DNA of 64,000 nt, taken from the NCBI RefSeq assembly GCF_030811835.1, contig NZ_JAUSRO010000015.1, forward strand, positions 108,238 through 172,237, given 5' to 3'. A program made the translations under genes and the position numbers. Of the stretch, positions 8,052 through 16,214 are shown in pieces; position 1 is the stretch's first letter, and every line of letters starts with the position of its first letter. A model generated the notes under the pieces. It was not told the origin of the DNA, made no database searches, and saw only the letters and a list, made by a program, of their open reading frames with translations. Origin of the DNA: Variovorax ginsengisoli (GTDB lineage Bacteria > Pseudomonadota > Gammaproteobacteria > Burkholderiales > Burkholderiaceae_C).

Positions 8052-8675
8052 TCAAACAGCGGCAGGCTGCCTGGCCAGGCCGGTGCCGATCATCGAGTCG
8101 CGCGTGACCAGATCGGCCAGTTGCGCCTCGCTCCAGTCCTCGGTGTCTGCCGGGCGCTCCGGCAATACGAGGTAGCGCAGCTCGGCGCTGCTGTCCCAGA
8201 CGCGGACCTCCCTGTCGTCGGGAATGGACAGGCCGAACTCGGCCAGCACGCCGCGCGGGTCGATCACGATGCGCGAGCGATAGGGCGCGGACTTGTACCA
8301 GACCGGCGGCAGGCCCAGGGTGGGCCACGGGTAGCAGGAGCACAGCGTGCAGACGGTCACGTTGTGGACCTGCGCGGTGTTCTCGACCACCACCATGTCC
8401 TCGCCCTGCACGCCGGAGAAACCCAGCTCGGCGATGGCGTGCGTGGCATCGCTCAACAGGCGCGCCTTGTAGGCGGGATCGCTCCAGGCCTTGGCGACGA
8501 CCTGTGCGCCGTTGCGGGGGCCGATCTTGTGTTCGTAGGTGTCGATCAGCGCGTCCAGCGCCGCCGGATCGATCAGGCCTTTCTCTGTCAGCAAAGACTC
8601 GAGTGCCTTGACGCGCAAGGCAATGGCATCCGGTGGTTCCGTGTGGTCATGGTCATGGTCGGAGTGAGAGCTCAT
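8052..8675 (-). CDS. Nitrile hydratase subunit alpha, cobalt type
   Basis: A 207-residue catalytic subunit. The metal claw VCTLCSC lies at residues 108-114 (C109, C112, C114). Threonine after the first cysteine marks the cobalt class; iron enzymes carry serine there. The downstream segment YPWPTLGLPPVWYKS is also conserved in the family. The N-terminus carries a His/Asp-rich run (HSDHDHDH, residues 4-11) that I do not recall from characterised enzymes. The enzyme converts nitriles to amides, which the amidase encoded 54 nt upstream would hydrolyse. The operon order is amidase, alpha, beta, accessory, CbiM-like. Confidence 0.96.
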   Translation of the reverse strand: MSSHSDHDHDHTEPPDAIALRVKALESLLTEKGLIDPAALDALIDTYEHKIGPRNGAQVVAKAWSDPAYKARLLSDATHAIAELGFSGVQGEDMVVVENTAQVHNVTVCTLCSCYPWPTLGLPPVWYKSAPYRSRIVIDPRGVLAEFGLSIPDDREVRVWDSSAELRYLVLPERPADTEDWSEAQLADLVTRDSMIGTGLARQPAAV

Positions 8676-8729
8676 GGGTTGGCCTTTCTGTGCGCAATGA
8701 AACCGGGAAGGAAAGGAAACGAAAGAAGG

Positions 8730-10244
8730 TCAGAGCGTCTTCCAGTCGACGCTGGCTTCGAAGGCCGCGGCCGCCTGGTAGATCGTGCTCTCGGCGTAGT
8801 GACGGCCGACCAGCATCAGACCGACCGGCAATCCATCCACCAGGCCGCAGGGCAGGGTCATCGCCGGGTGGCCGGTGATGTCCTGCGCCGCGGTGTTGCC
8901 GAGCATCTCGAGCGCCCTGGACACATAGTCGGTGATCGAGCAGCCGGGCTCGGGATGCGGCTGAGCGGCGAACGGCACCGTCGGCATCACGAGCAGGTCG
9001 TACTGCGACAGCGCATGGTCGTAGCCAGCGCGGGCGCGGCGCGCGATGTTCTGCGCCTTGGCGTAGTAGCGCCCGTTGTAGCGCTCCAGGCCGTACTGCC
9101 CGACGAACATGCAGACCTTCAGCGAGGCCGACAACGCATCGGCCTGCTCGCGCCAGCCGGCGTGCCGGTCCAGCAGCGCCACGTCGTACTGGCCCTTCCA
9201 GTTGAAGCCCATGCCGTTGCCATGCATCATCTGCATGGTCAGCCCCTCGCAGCCGATGGGGCTCCACAGCGCGCCGGCCAGGCTGTGGGCCGGCACGGAG
9301 ACCTCCTCCACGCTTGCGCCCAGGCCCTCGAACCTCGCGATGGCATCGCGCACCTTGTCGGCCACCCGGGAGTCCAGGTTGGCGAGTTGAAAGCCTTCGC
9401 TCAGGATGCCGATACGCAGGCCGTCGGCGCCGCGTCCCAAGGCCTGCGTGTAGGCATCGACCTGGGGCGCCACCTGGCGCGGATCGAGCCCGTCGGCACC
9501 CGCCATGACTTCGAGCATGAGCGCGTTGTCGCGCACGTTGGCGGTCATCGGTCCGGCGTGATCCAGGGTGGACTCGATCGGCATGATGCCGGTGTAGGGC
9601 ACCAGCCCGTGTGTCGGCTTGAGGCCGTAGATGCCGCACCACGCCGCGGGGATGCGGACCGAGCCGCCCTGGTCGCCGCCCACCGCCAGGTCCACCTCGC
9701 CGGCGGCCACCAGCACGGCACTGCCCGAAGAAGAACCACCCGACGAATAGCCCTGGCGGTGCGGGTTGTGTACGGGTTCGGGATCCGATGTGTGGCTGCC
9801 GCCAGACAGACAGAAATGCTCGCAGGTGGCCTTGCCGACGATGGTGGCGCCCGCATCGAGCAGCCGGGTGGCCACGGTGGCGTCGTAGGCCGGGACGAAG
9901 CCTTCGAGCGTCGAGGCGCCGTTCATCATCGGCACCCCCGCCAGGGCGATGTTGTCCTTGAGCGCCACCGTGCGGCCGGCCAGTGGGCCCGCCGCCGCAC
10001 CCTTCACCTCGGTCTTGCATGCCCATGCGTTGTAGCGGTTCATGTCACCGGTGGGGCGTTGGCCGGCGGCGCGCGGATAACGCGACGGGGGCACTTCGTC
10101 GGGCAACTCGTCGATCAGGTCGTAGGCGTCGAAGCTGGACTGCATCAGCGCCAGGTATTCGCTGGCCTCCTCGGTCGTGAGCCGCATGTGAAGACGGCTT
10201 GCGAGCGCCTCAAGTTGCTCGGTGGTAGGACGGACGATGGCCAT
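8730..10244 (-). CDS. Amidase (amidase signature family), nitrile-pathway type
   Basis: A 504-residue enzyme hydrolysing amides to acids and ammonia. The Ser-cisSer-Lys triad is visible: K96 in ALKDNIA, S171 in GGSSSGS, and S195 in GGDQGGSVRIPAAWCG. This numbering and sequence match, from memory, Rhodococcus nitrile-pathway amidases. The ATG at 10244 follows AGGAG with good spacing; 46 further in-frame codons upstream have no family character. It is the first gene of the nitrile hydratase operon and lies immediately downstream of an AraC-type regulator gene on the same strand. Confidence 0.95.
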   Translation of the reverse strand: MAIVRPTTEQLEALASRLHMRLTTEEASEYLALMQSSFDAYDLIDELPDEVPPSRYPRAAGQRPTGDMNRYNAWACKTEVKGAAAGPLAGRTVALKDNIALAGVPMMNGASTLEGFVPAYDATVATRLLDAGATIVGKATCEHFCLSGGSHTSDPEPVHNPHRQGYSSGGSSSGSAVLVAAGEVDLAVGGDQGGSVRIPAAWCGIYGLKPTHGLVPYTGIMPIESTLDHAGPMTANVRDNALMLEVMAGADGLDPRQVAPQVDAYTQALGRGADGLRIGILSEGFQLANLDSRVADKVRDAIARFEGLGASVEEVSVPAHSLAGALWSPIGCEGLTMQMMHGNGMGFNWKGQYDVALLDRHAGWREQADALSASLKVCMFVGQYGLERYNGRYYAKAQNIARRARAGYDHALSQYDLLVMPTVPFAAQPHPEPGCSITDYVSRALEMLGNTAAQDITGHPAMTLPCGLVDGLPVGLMLVGRHYAESTIYQAAAAFEASVDWKTL

Positions 10245-10464
10245 GTATTGCTGCTCCTGGTTCCGGTCGGCCAGCCGATCCGGACAAATGAAATGACGGA
10301 TAAAAAGACGCGCACACCGAGGGCGGGAGGTCCGCCGAATTCCGCTCGGTTGCGTGCAGTGGGTGATGCCATGGTTGGCCAAACCAGGCGCCGGCGCTTG
10401 CTTCAGAAGGACAGATGCTTGACGAGGAACGACAACCTGCGGGCTTTGCCGCTTTGCGTCGGAC
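10245..10464 (-). promoter_or_regulatory. Probable promoter region of the amidase/nitrile hydratase operon
   Basis: This 220-bp gene-free gap between the AraC gene and the amidase should hold the operon promoter. I could not pick out reliable -35/-10 boxes. A TTGACGA heptamer at 10419-10425 matches the core of the long repeat at 13768/13991 and could be part of an AraC-type site. That is weak evidence on its own. Confidence 0.35.
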
Positions 10465-11388
10465 TCAATGCGACAAGAGGCTCTGCGGGGTATAGCCGTA
10501 AGCCAGCCGGAACACGCGGCTGAAATGGGACAGGTCGGTGAAGCCGCAGCTCAAGGCGGCCGTTGTCACGCTATCGGCCTGTCGTTCGGCCAGCGCGCGA
10601 TGGCTGGCCTGCAGGCGTGCCCGGCGCAGGACTTCCATGGGGGTCTGGTTGTGGCGCGCAAAAGCACGCGCGACGGTGCGCTCGGACACGTGGTGCGTCT
10701 GCGCCAGCGCTTGCAACGTCAAACCGGTGTCGGCAAAGTTCTCGCGGATATAGGCCACCAGGCGTGCGTGGAGATCGCGTTCCCTCACCACGGTCTTCGC
10801 GTCCGAGGGAATGTCCAAGTGCAAGGCGAGCACGTCGAGCAGCGCACTTCCGTAGCGGGCAGCAGCGTCCGCGTCGGAGAATTCGGTGCTCGCGGCTTCC
10901 TCGATCATCGAGCGCACGGCGGCGCCCCCTGGCCGTCGCGGGTCGATCAGCTGTGCCGTCACGCGATCTGCGGTGGGCACGCGGCTGAGCATGGACTTGC
11001 GGGGCAGGCGCACCACGCACACCTTCTCCGGCGCCATGTCGAACTCGAAAGGCCGCGTGGCGTCGTACACGGCCATGTCACCGCTTCGCAAATGAGCCTC
11101 GCGTCCATCCTGGCTGATGCGGGCCTCGCCACGGACCATGAACGCCAACCACAGGTCGTCGTCCGGCCCCACCCGGATGTGGTGCGCGTCCCGCCGCCAG
11201 TGATGCAAGGGCGCAGAAAGGGTGCTGACGCCGACGGTGCCCGCTGTGCGGACCTCCAACTTGCCGTCGAAGCGGCTCTCGCTGAGAGTCTTGCTGTCTG
11301 CGAGCAGGCAATGGCGGCACACGACCTCGTTCCAGTAGTCGAAACGCCTGGGCGTTTCAACGATCTCGGTAGAGTATTGGAGTTTCAT
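10465..11388 (-). CDS. AraC family transcriptional regulator, likely activator of the nitrile hydratase operon
   Basis: A 307-residue regulator with an N-terminal ligand-sensing domain of the AraC_binding_2 kind (WLAFMVRGEARISQDGREA) and a C-terminal double helix-turn-helix (LQALAQTHHVSERTVARAFA, then GFTDLSHFSRVFRLAYGYTP). Such regulators usually activate a neighbouring catabolic operon in response to its substrate. The amidase/nitrile hydratase operon starts 220 bp downstream on the same strand. The ATG at 11388 has GAGG about 10 nt upstream; an in-frame ATG at 11403 is an alternative. It resembles the second AraC protein at 14105 in domain plan. Confidence 0.9.
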   Translation of the reverse strand: MKLQYSTEIVETPRRFDYWNEVVCRHCLLADSKTLSESRFDGKLEVRTAGTVGVSTLSAPLHHWRRDAHHIRVGPDDDLWLAFMVRGEARISQDGREAHLRSGDMAVYDATRPFEFDMAPEKVCVVRLPRKSMLSRVPTADRVTAQLIDPRRPGGAAVRSMIEEAASTEFSDADAAARYGSALLDVLALHLDIPSDAKTVVRERDLHARLVAYIRENFADTGLTLQALAQTHHVSERTVARAFARHNQTPMEVLRRARLQASHRALAERQADSVTTAALSCGFTDLSHFSRVFRLAYGYTPQSLLSH

Positions 11389-11483
11389 CGGTATGACCCT
11401 CGGCATCCTGTCGTCAAACGCAAGAAAAGTGCCAATGCGGCTTGCGCCCAGGCCGCGATGATCGCCAGATGGTGGAACGCGAA

Positions 11484-11514
11484 AGGCGGCTGCGCGATGA
11501 TACGCAGGCCGCCT
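11484..11514 (-). terminator. Hairpin downstream of the outer-membrane channel gene
   Basis: The arms AGGCGGC-TGCG and CGCA-G-GCCGCCT pair around the 8-nt loop CGATGATA, with one bulge. The structure lies 13 nt past the stop of the channel gene on the minus strand. The run of T after it is poor (TTCGCGTT), so termination may be partial. It separates the flavoenzyme/channel pair from the AraC gene. Confidence 0.5.
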
Positions 11515-11526
11515 CGCACGCAAGGA

Positions 11527-12444
11527 TCAGAAGACCTGCAGCAGCCGGACGTTGATGCGGGCGTTCTCCTTGAACCCGTTGTCGACCTTGAGGTCGCGCC
11601 CGAGCGACACGAGCAGTTGAGTCGTCGGGCGGATGAAGTAGCTGCCGCCCACGCTGACCTTGCGCTGTCGCGCCTCGTCGTTGCTGTCCACGCCGTCGAC
11701 CCGGTCCTCGCCGCCCCAGTTCTGTGACACGCCGACGAAAGCGTTGAACGTCGGGGTGAACTGGTAGCGCAGGTAGGCCTGCCCCTGGTAGAGCGGCTTC
11801 TGCTGGAGCGTGGCACCGGCGGCGCCATAGTCGTCGTTCTTGCCGTGGAACATGACGTCGCCGGTCAGGTCGACGGACCACTTGTCCGTGAGCCCTTTGA
11901 CGAAGCCCACCTGCAGGTCGAACTTCCAGCGGTTCTCGCCCAGATTGAGCGAGCGATTGCGGTCATAGCTGCCCGTGGGCAGGTACAGGTAAGGCGCGAT
12001 GGCCAGGTAGGTACGCGATGGTGCATCGTTGACCAGCCAGACGGGCGTGGCCAGGATGACGTCGCCCACACCGCTGGTCTTGCCCAGCGCGCTCGTGTCG
12101 TGCCCGGCGTCGAGCCGGCCGAAGGGCACCAGGACCTGGGGAGCCACCGTCAGCCCGCCGATGCGCATGTAGTGCACCAGCCTGGCGATGCCGACATCCG
12201 AGACGAGCCGGGGATCGCTCACCGACTGGCGCCCCTGCGCATAGAGCCTGTCGCGCTCGGCATGCTGCAGGTACAGCAGCCCGGTCGTGGTGCCTTCCGG
12301 TGCCGGAACGAAATCGCCGGCATCCACGTCGATGGCGTGTGCGGCCATCGGCACCAGGGCAGACATCAGCAGGCTTGCCAGGGCCAGCACCTTCTTCTTG
12401 CGGCCACCGCTTGTGATTTTCGAGGTCATCATCATCGGCCTCAT
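11527..12444 (-). CDS. Outer-membrane channel-like protein of the phenol/MetA-pathway (PF13557-like) family
   Basis: A 305-residue protein with an N-terminal signal peptide (hydrophobic core LALASLLMSALVPMAAHA) followed by beta-rich sequence. Features include GTTTGLLYLQHAERDRLYAQG, repeated aromatic-ending strands and a C-terminal Phe, typical of outer-membrane barrels found beside catabolic genes for hydrophobic substrates. The ATG at 12444 overlaps the flavoenzyme stop as ATGA and has GAGG 8 nt upstream, which decides this start over the longer open frame. The pair probably works together: the channel admits the substrate and the enzyme oxidises it. Confidence 0.78.
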   Translation of the reverse strand: MRPMMMTSKITSGGRKKKVLALASLLMSALVPMAAHAIDVDAGDFVPAPEGTTTGLLYLQHAERDRLYAQGRQSVSDPRLVSDVGIARLVHYMRIGGLTVAPQVLVPFGRLDAGHDTSALGKTSGVGDVILATPVWLVNDAPSRTYLAIAPYLYLPTGSYDRNRSLNLGENRWKFDLQVGFVKGLTDKWSVDLTGDVMFHGKNDDYGAAGATLQQKPLYQGQAYLRYQFTPTFNAFVGVSQNWGGEDRVDGVDSNDEARQRKVSVGGSYFIRPTTQLLVSLGRDLKVDNGFKENARINVRLLQVF

Positions 12445-13688
12445 CCGCGTGCCTCGGCCGACGCCATCGCGTCGTAGTCCGGCGAGCGCAGCAGCGCATG
12501 GAGCTGGCGGCGGCGCACGCCCATGTTGCCGCCGTCGTACAGCGGAAAGCACAGCGCGTCCTGCATCAGACCGGCCAGTGGGTACATGTCGGTATAGGCG
12601 TCGACGCCGACCACGCGCATGGTGTCGTACACCGCCTGCACGCACAGCTCCGAACAGTGGACCTTGGTGATGATGGCCAGCTCGCGGCTGCGGCCTTCGG
12701 TGAGGTCGAGCTGGTGGCAGGATTTCCAGGTCAGGTAGCGCGCGGCCTCGATGCGCATCTTGATGTCGGCCAGCATGAAGCCGACGTTCTGGTGCTCGAT
12801 GACTGGCACGGTGCCCGAGCGCTTGTCGGTGCGCGCGAACTTCAGCGCGACATCGAAGGCCGCGCGCATCACGCCCACGCACGCCGCGCCGATGAGGGCC
12901 GCGGTCCAGGCGAAGGCCCCTTCCACCATCGCGATGCCGTCGCCGGGCTTGCCCACGATATTGGCTGCCGGCACGCGGACGTTGTTGAAGTGGATGCGTG
13001 GCGAGATCGTCGCGCGGTGGCCCACGGTGTCGAGAATGTCCACGATCTCGATGCCCGGCGTGCCGCCCGGCACCATGATGATCGCCAGCGACTCCTGCGG
13101 CGAAAGGCTCGGATCGGTGCGGCAGATGACGCTGTACAGGTGCGCGCCCTTGCCGTCCCAGCCGGTGCCGTTGGTGGTGTAGTGCTTGGCGCCGTTGATG
13201 ACCCATTCGTCGCCTTCGCGGCGGGCGAATGTCTGCACGCCGACGGACGGGTCGGGGTTGTCGTAGTTGGCGCCGCCGGTGACTTCGGTGAACGCCAGTG
13301 CCGCCAGGCGCGAGCCGTCCTCGACGAAGTCTGGCAGGAAGCGCTGCTTCTGCGCCTCGGTGCCGTGGTGCAGCACCGCGTGCAGCCCCAGGCCAGTGCC
13401 CAGCAGGGCGGTCGGCACGTTGACGTCGGCTGCGGCGAGCTCTTCGGCGGCCAGGGCGAAATCCAGTGTGCTGAGCGCGGTCCCGCCGACCGAGGCGGGC
13501 AGCAGCGCCTTGATGAAGCCGGCCTCGGCCATCGCGTTGTAGAACGGGCGGGTGGCGTAGAACCGGTCATCGGGCCGCGCGATCGCGGCGATGGTGGGTG
13601 CGACCTTGCGCAGGACCTCGGCGCCGAACGCGCGCGCGCCTGCCTGCAGCGCCTGCTGCGCCTCGGAGAGCTGGAAATCGATAGCCAT
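12441..13688 (-). CDS. Acyl-CoA-dehydrogenase-fold flavoenzyme, possibly nitroalkane oxidase-like
   Basis: A 415-residue protein with the acyl-CoA dehydrogenase fold: helical N-domain, FAD-binding AFTEVTGGANYDN (132-144), and helical C-domain. In the segment where many dehydrogenases carry the catalytic Glu (YEGT), it reads LYDGGNMGVRRR, with D385 and R392. From memory, fungal nitroalkane oxidase of this superfamily uses Asp402 and Arg409, the same 7-residue spacing and local pattern. The substrate may therefore be a nitroalkane or another small acid rather than an acyl-CoA. It is first in an operon with a membrane channel and is divergent from an AraC regulator. The fold is confident; the reaction is a hypothesis. 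Confidence 0.85.
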   Translation of the reverse strand: MAIDFQLSEAQQALQAGARAFGAEVLRKVAPTIAAIARPDDRFYATRPFYNAMAEAGFIKALLPASVGGTALSTLDFALAAEELAAADVNVPTALLGTGLGLHAVLHHGTEAQKQRFLPDFVEDGSRLAALAFTEVTGGANYDNPDPSVGVQTFARREGDEWVINGAKHYTTNGTGWDGKGAHLYSVICRTDPSLSPQESLAIIMVPGGTPGIEIVDILDTVGHRATISPRIHFNNVRVPAANIVGKPGDGIAMVEGAFAWTAALIGAACVGVMRAAFDVALKFARTDKRSGTVPVIEHQNVGFMLADIKMRIEAARYLTWKSCHQLDLTEGRSRELAIITKVHCSELCVQAVYDTMRVVGVDAYTDMYPLAGLMQDALCFPLYDGGNMGVRRRQLHALLRSPDYDAMASAEARG

Positions 13689-13767
13689 GGGGAAACGACC
13701 TTTCTTGCGGAGTGGAGGGAGTCGACGGGAATCGTAGGCAGGGGGTCTGCCGGGGTCTCGCCGGTCC

Positions 13768-13800
13768 GTGCATGCGCAATTGACGATTCGCGCAAGTGAG
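13768..13800 (+). repeat. 33-bp direct repeat, copy 1 (candidate AraC operator)
   Basis: The copy opens GTGCATGCGC, holds the core CAATTGACGAT and ends GCGCAAGTGAG. Copy 2 at 13991-14023 matches it at 27 of 33 positions in the same orientation, 223 bp away. Each copy carries two half-sites of the form GYGCANG about two helical turns apart, like AraC-family operators. It lies 79 bp upstream of the flavoenzyme start. Confidence 0.7.
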
Positions 13801-13990
13801 CGCTGTTGCGTTCTGGCCCGGACCTTGCATTCCTCGGCCGGGCAGGCGCACCGGATCGAGCTTGCGAATTCGGCCGCCGCTCACCGCGCGAAAAGCTGCA
13901 CCGACATGACGCATCCATGCACACCTTGCGCGCAGGCGATGGCGCTGCATCACGCCGCCGCAAGCCCACCACACGATGAGTTGTCTTTTT

Positions 13991-14023
13991 GTGCAAGGCC
14001 AATTGACGATCTGTGCAAGTGAG
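13991..14023 (+). repeat. 33-bp direct repeat, copy 2 (candidate AraC operator)
   Basis: The copy opens GTGCAAGGCC, shares the core CAATTGACGAT and ends GTGCAAGTGAG. It lies 81 bp upstream of the AraC start at 14105. Symmetric placement of the two copies before the divergent genes suggests autoregulation plus operon activation, possibly with DNA looping. Confidence 0.7.
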
Positions 14024-14104
14024 AAAACACATGACACGCTTGAATCGCATGCAAGGCCGCGACATCCGTGGGCAGTGCCCGCGCACGACGGCGGAGTAAC
14101 CGGA

Positions 14105-15100
14105 ATGCAGGTCTGGACCACCGACGCGTGTGCGCAGCACGAGCGATTCAGCTATTGGCGTGAGGTTCTCTGCGAGGCCTTCGTTTCGCTCAATCCAGTC
14201 CTCAAGCAACGCGACCCGGGGCCGGACTTCACGGGCGAGGCAAGTTCCCGCGTGCTTTCGCTGAGCACGCAGACCCACGTGTTCTCCCGCACCCAGTTCG
14301 TCCAGCGCCGCTGGGACGAAATCCGCCGCAATCCGGTCGAGTTCTGCTTTGCGAACTTCCAGCTCGAAGGCTCGTGCGTGGTGCGCCAGGATGGCCAGGA
14401 GACGCTGGTTTCGCCCGGCGACTTCTCCGTCGTGGACAGCACGCGCCCCTACTTCCTCGACTTCCGGGAAGACTGGCGCGTGCTGTCGTTCCGCATCCCC
14501 AGGGACCAGCTGATGTCCAGGCTCGCGGCGCCGCGCCAGGCAACGGCACGTTGCGTCAGCGGGCAGACGGGGCTGGGCCTGGTCGCAGCCCGCTTCGCCC
14601 GTTCGCTCGAACAGGTGGACGCCGGCGCCAGCCTCGGCGCGCAGGACGGGCTCAGCGCAGCGCTCAACGGCATCATTACCACGGCGCTGGGCGCGACGCT
14701 CGAAGCGCAGGAGCAGGACCGGTTGCCGGTGCGGGCCGCCTTCCGCCAGGCGGTCGAAACCTACATCGCCGACCACTTGATGGAGCCACAGCTCGGGCCG
14801 GACCTGCTCGCGATGCGCTTTCGGGTCTCTCGCCGCACGCTCTACGGCCTGTTCGAGGAGGCGCCGCTGTCCGTGAGCGGCCTGATCCGGGAAATGCGTC
14901 TGCAACGCAGCGCGCGCGACCTGCGCAGCCCGGGCCATCCAGGCATCCTCGCGGTGGCGCTGCGCTGGGGGTTCAACGATGCCTCGCATTTCTCGCGGCT
15001 GTTCAAGCAGCGCTTTGGCATCTCTCCGCGCGGATTCGCGCTCGGCAGTGGCGATGGGCGGACAGATGGCCAAGGCGGGCTGGGCACATCCTTCGCATGA
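14105..15100 (+). CDS. AraC family transcriptional regulator (divergent from flavoenzyme operon)
   Basis: A 331-residue regulator. The N-terminal half is an AraC_binding_2-like sensor (FSYWREVLCEAFVSLNP, FCFANFQLEGSCVVRQDGQE). The C-terminal half has two helix-turn-helices (LLAMRFRVSRRTLYGLFEEA and ILAVALRWGFNDASHFSRLF). GGAG about 10 nt upstream supports the ATG at 14105 over an earlier in-frame ATG at 13976. It is divergent from the nitroalkane-oxidase-like gene with repeats between them, so it probably activates that operon. Confidence 0.9.
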   Translation: MQVWTTDACAQHERFSYWREVLCEAFVSLNPVLKQRDPGPDFTGEASSRVLSLSTQTHVFSRTQFVQRRWDEIRRNPVEFCFANFQLEGSCVVRQDGQETLVSPGDFSVVDSTRPYFLDFREDWRVLSFRIPRDQLMSRLAAPRQATARCVSGQTGLGLVAARFARSLEQVDAGASLGAQDGLSAALNGIITTALGATLEAQEQDRLPVRAAFRQAVETYIADHLMEPQLGPDLLAMRFRVSRRTLYGLFEEAPLSVSGLIREMRLQRSARDLRSPGHPGILAVALRWGFNDASHFSRLFKQRFGISPRGFALGSGDGRTDGQGGLGTSFA

Positions 15101-15237
15101 AGGACGGTAGCAGCGCCGCCGCGCCGAAAGCCGCGTGCGGCGTTCGCGTGACGCGGTAAACGGACTACGCCGTGTGGCGCGCTGCCGGGCTAAGGTGTGC
15201 GCATTCCTGTCCCGCTGCCCCTCCTTATTTCATCGCC

Positions 15238-16176
15238 ATGGCCGAATCCAGAATCGCAATCTACGGTGCCATCGGCGCCAACGTGGCCATCGCCATCACC
15301 AAGTTCGTCGTGGCGGGTGTGACCGGCAGTTCGGCGATGCTGTCCGAGGGCATTCATTCGGCGGTCGACACCTTCAACGGCATCCTGCTCCTGGTCGGAC
15401 TGCGACTGAGCAAACGGCCCGCCACGCCCGAGCATCCCTTCGGGCATGGCAAGGAGCTGTACTTCTGGAGCCTGATCGTCGCGGTGCTGATCTTCGGGCT
15501 GGGCGGTGGAATTTCCTTTTACGAGGGCGTGATGCACATCCGCCATCCCGAGCCGATGACCGACCCGACCTGGAACTACATCGTGCTCGGTGCCGCCTTC
15601 GTGTTCGAGGGCGTGAGCTTCGTCATCGCGCTGCGCGAGTTCCTGCGCGCCTCGCGGGGGCAGCCCTTCTGGCAGGCCCTGCATCGCAGCAAGGACCCGA
15701 CCACCTACACCGTGCTGGCGGAGGACTCGGCCGCACTCGTCGGTCTCGGGGTCGCGGGACTGGGCATCTACCTGAGCCACCGGCTGAACATGCCGGAACT
15801 CGACGGCGTGGCGTCGGTGGTGATCGGTCTGCTGCTCGCGGGCGTGGCGGTGCTGTTGGTCCGCGAGTCACGCGGGCTGCTCATTGGCGAGGGCATTCGG
15901 CCAGAGACGGCGCGCGACATCCGCGAGATCGCCAAGGCCCAGCCGGGCGTGCGCGACGCGAGCCATGTGCTGTCGATGTACATGGGCGCGCAAGAGGTGC
16001 TGGTCACGCTCGACCTCGACTTCAACGCGGGCACCGGTACCGACCAGGCGGCGGCGATCATCGCCACCATCCAGCGCGAGGTGCGCGCGCGTTATCCGGT
16101 GATCCGGCGCATCTTCATCGAAGCGGGCCATGCAGACCGTGAGGACGATAGCGACGATGCACGCGGGGCCAGTTAG
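15238..16176 (+). CDS. Cation diffusion facilitator (CDF) family metal exporter
   Basis: A 312-residue inner-membrane protein with about six membrane helices and a cytoplasmic C-terminal domain. The metal site in helix 2 is HxxxD (GIHSAVD). Helix 5 carries EDSAALVG, so the second site is D-based rather than the H-D pair of standard zinc exporters. The C-terminal part (IREIAKAQPGVRDASHVLSM) is the regulatory fold of CDF proteins. The metal cannot be named with confidence. The ATG at 15238 is chosen because membrane-family sequence begins there. Confidence 0.88.
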   Translation: MAESRIAIYGAIGANVAIAITKFVVAGVTGSSAMLSEGIHSAVDTFNGILLLVGLRLSKRPATPEHPFGHGKELYFWSLIVAVLIFGLGGGISFYEGVMHIRHPEPMTDPTWNYIVLGAAFVFEGVSFVIALREFLRASRGQPFWQALHRSKDPTTYTVLAEDSAALVGLGVAGLGIYLSHRLNMPELDGVASVVIGLLLAGVAVLLVRESRGLLIGEGIRPETARDIREIAKAQPGVRDASHVLSMYMGAQEVLVTLDLDFNAGTGTDQAAAIIATIQREVRARYPVIRRIFIEAGHADREDDSDDARGAS

Positions 16177-16214
16177 CGGTGACGCCGTGCGCCGCGAGAT
16201 TTTTTTCAGCGCAC

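Larger units (their letters stand above)
13689..14104. promoter_or_regulatory. Divergent promoter region of flavoenzyme operon and AraC gene
   Basis: A 416-bp gene-free stretch holding two copies of a 33-bp motif, described separately. One copy ends about 80 bp from each gene start. Between them I see no coding frame with family character. Promoter boxes are not obvious, as expected for AraC-activated promoters. Confidence 0.7.

Noticed and set aside
10372..10386. TGGTTGGCCAAACCA as an operator before the amidase
   Set aside because: The palindrome is imperfect at its arms and could be chance in a GC-rich gap; it has no second copy that I found.
7926..10523. 865-codon open frame on the plus strand over the nitrile hydratase and amidase genes
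   Set aside because: It is antisense to genes with intact catalytic motifs, its translation is Arg/His/Ala-rich without family features, and it is what high G+C produces in the opposite frame.
12441..13688. Reading the flavoenzyme as an inactive acyl-CoA dehydrogenase because the YEGT glutamate is replaced by Asp
   Set aside because: The Asp and the Arg seven residues later match the nitroalkane oxidase pattern, so an altered active site is more likely than decay; the frame is intact.
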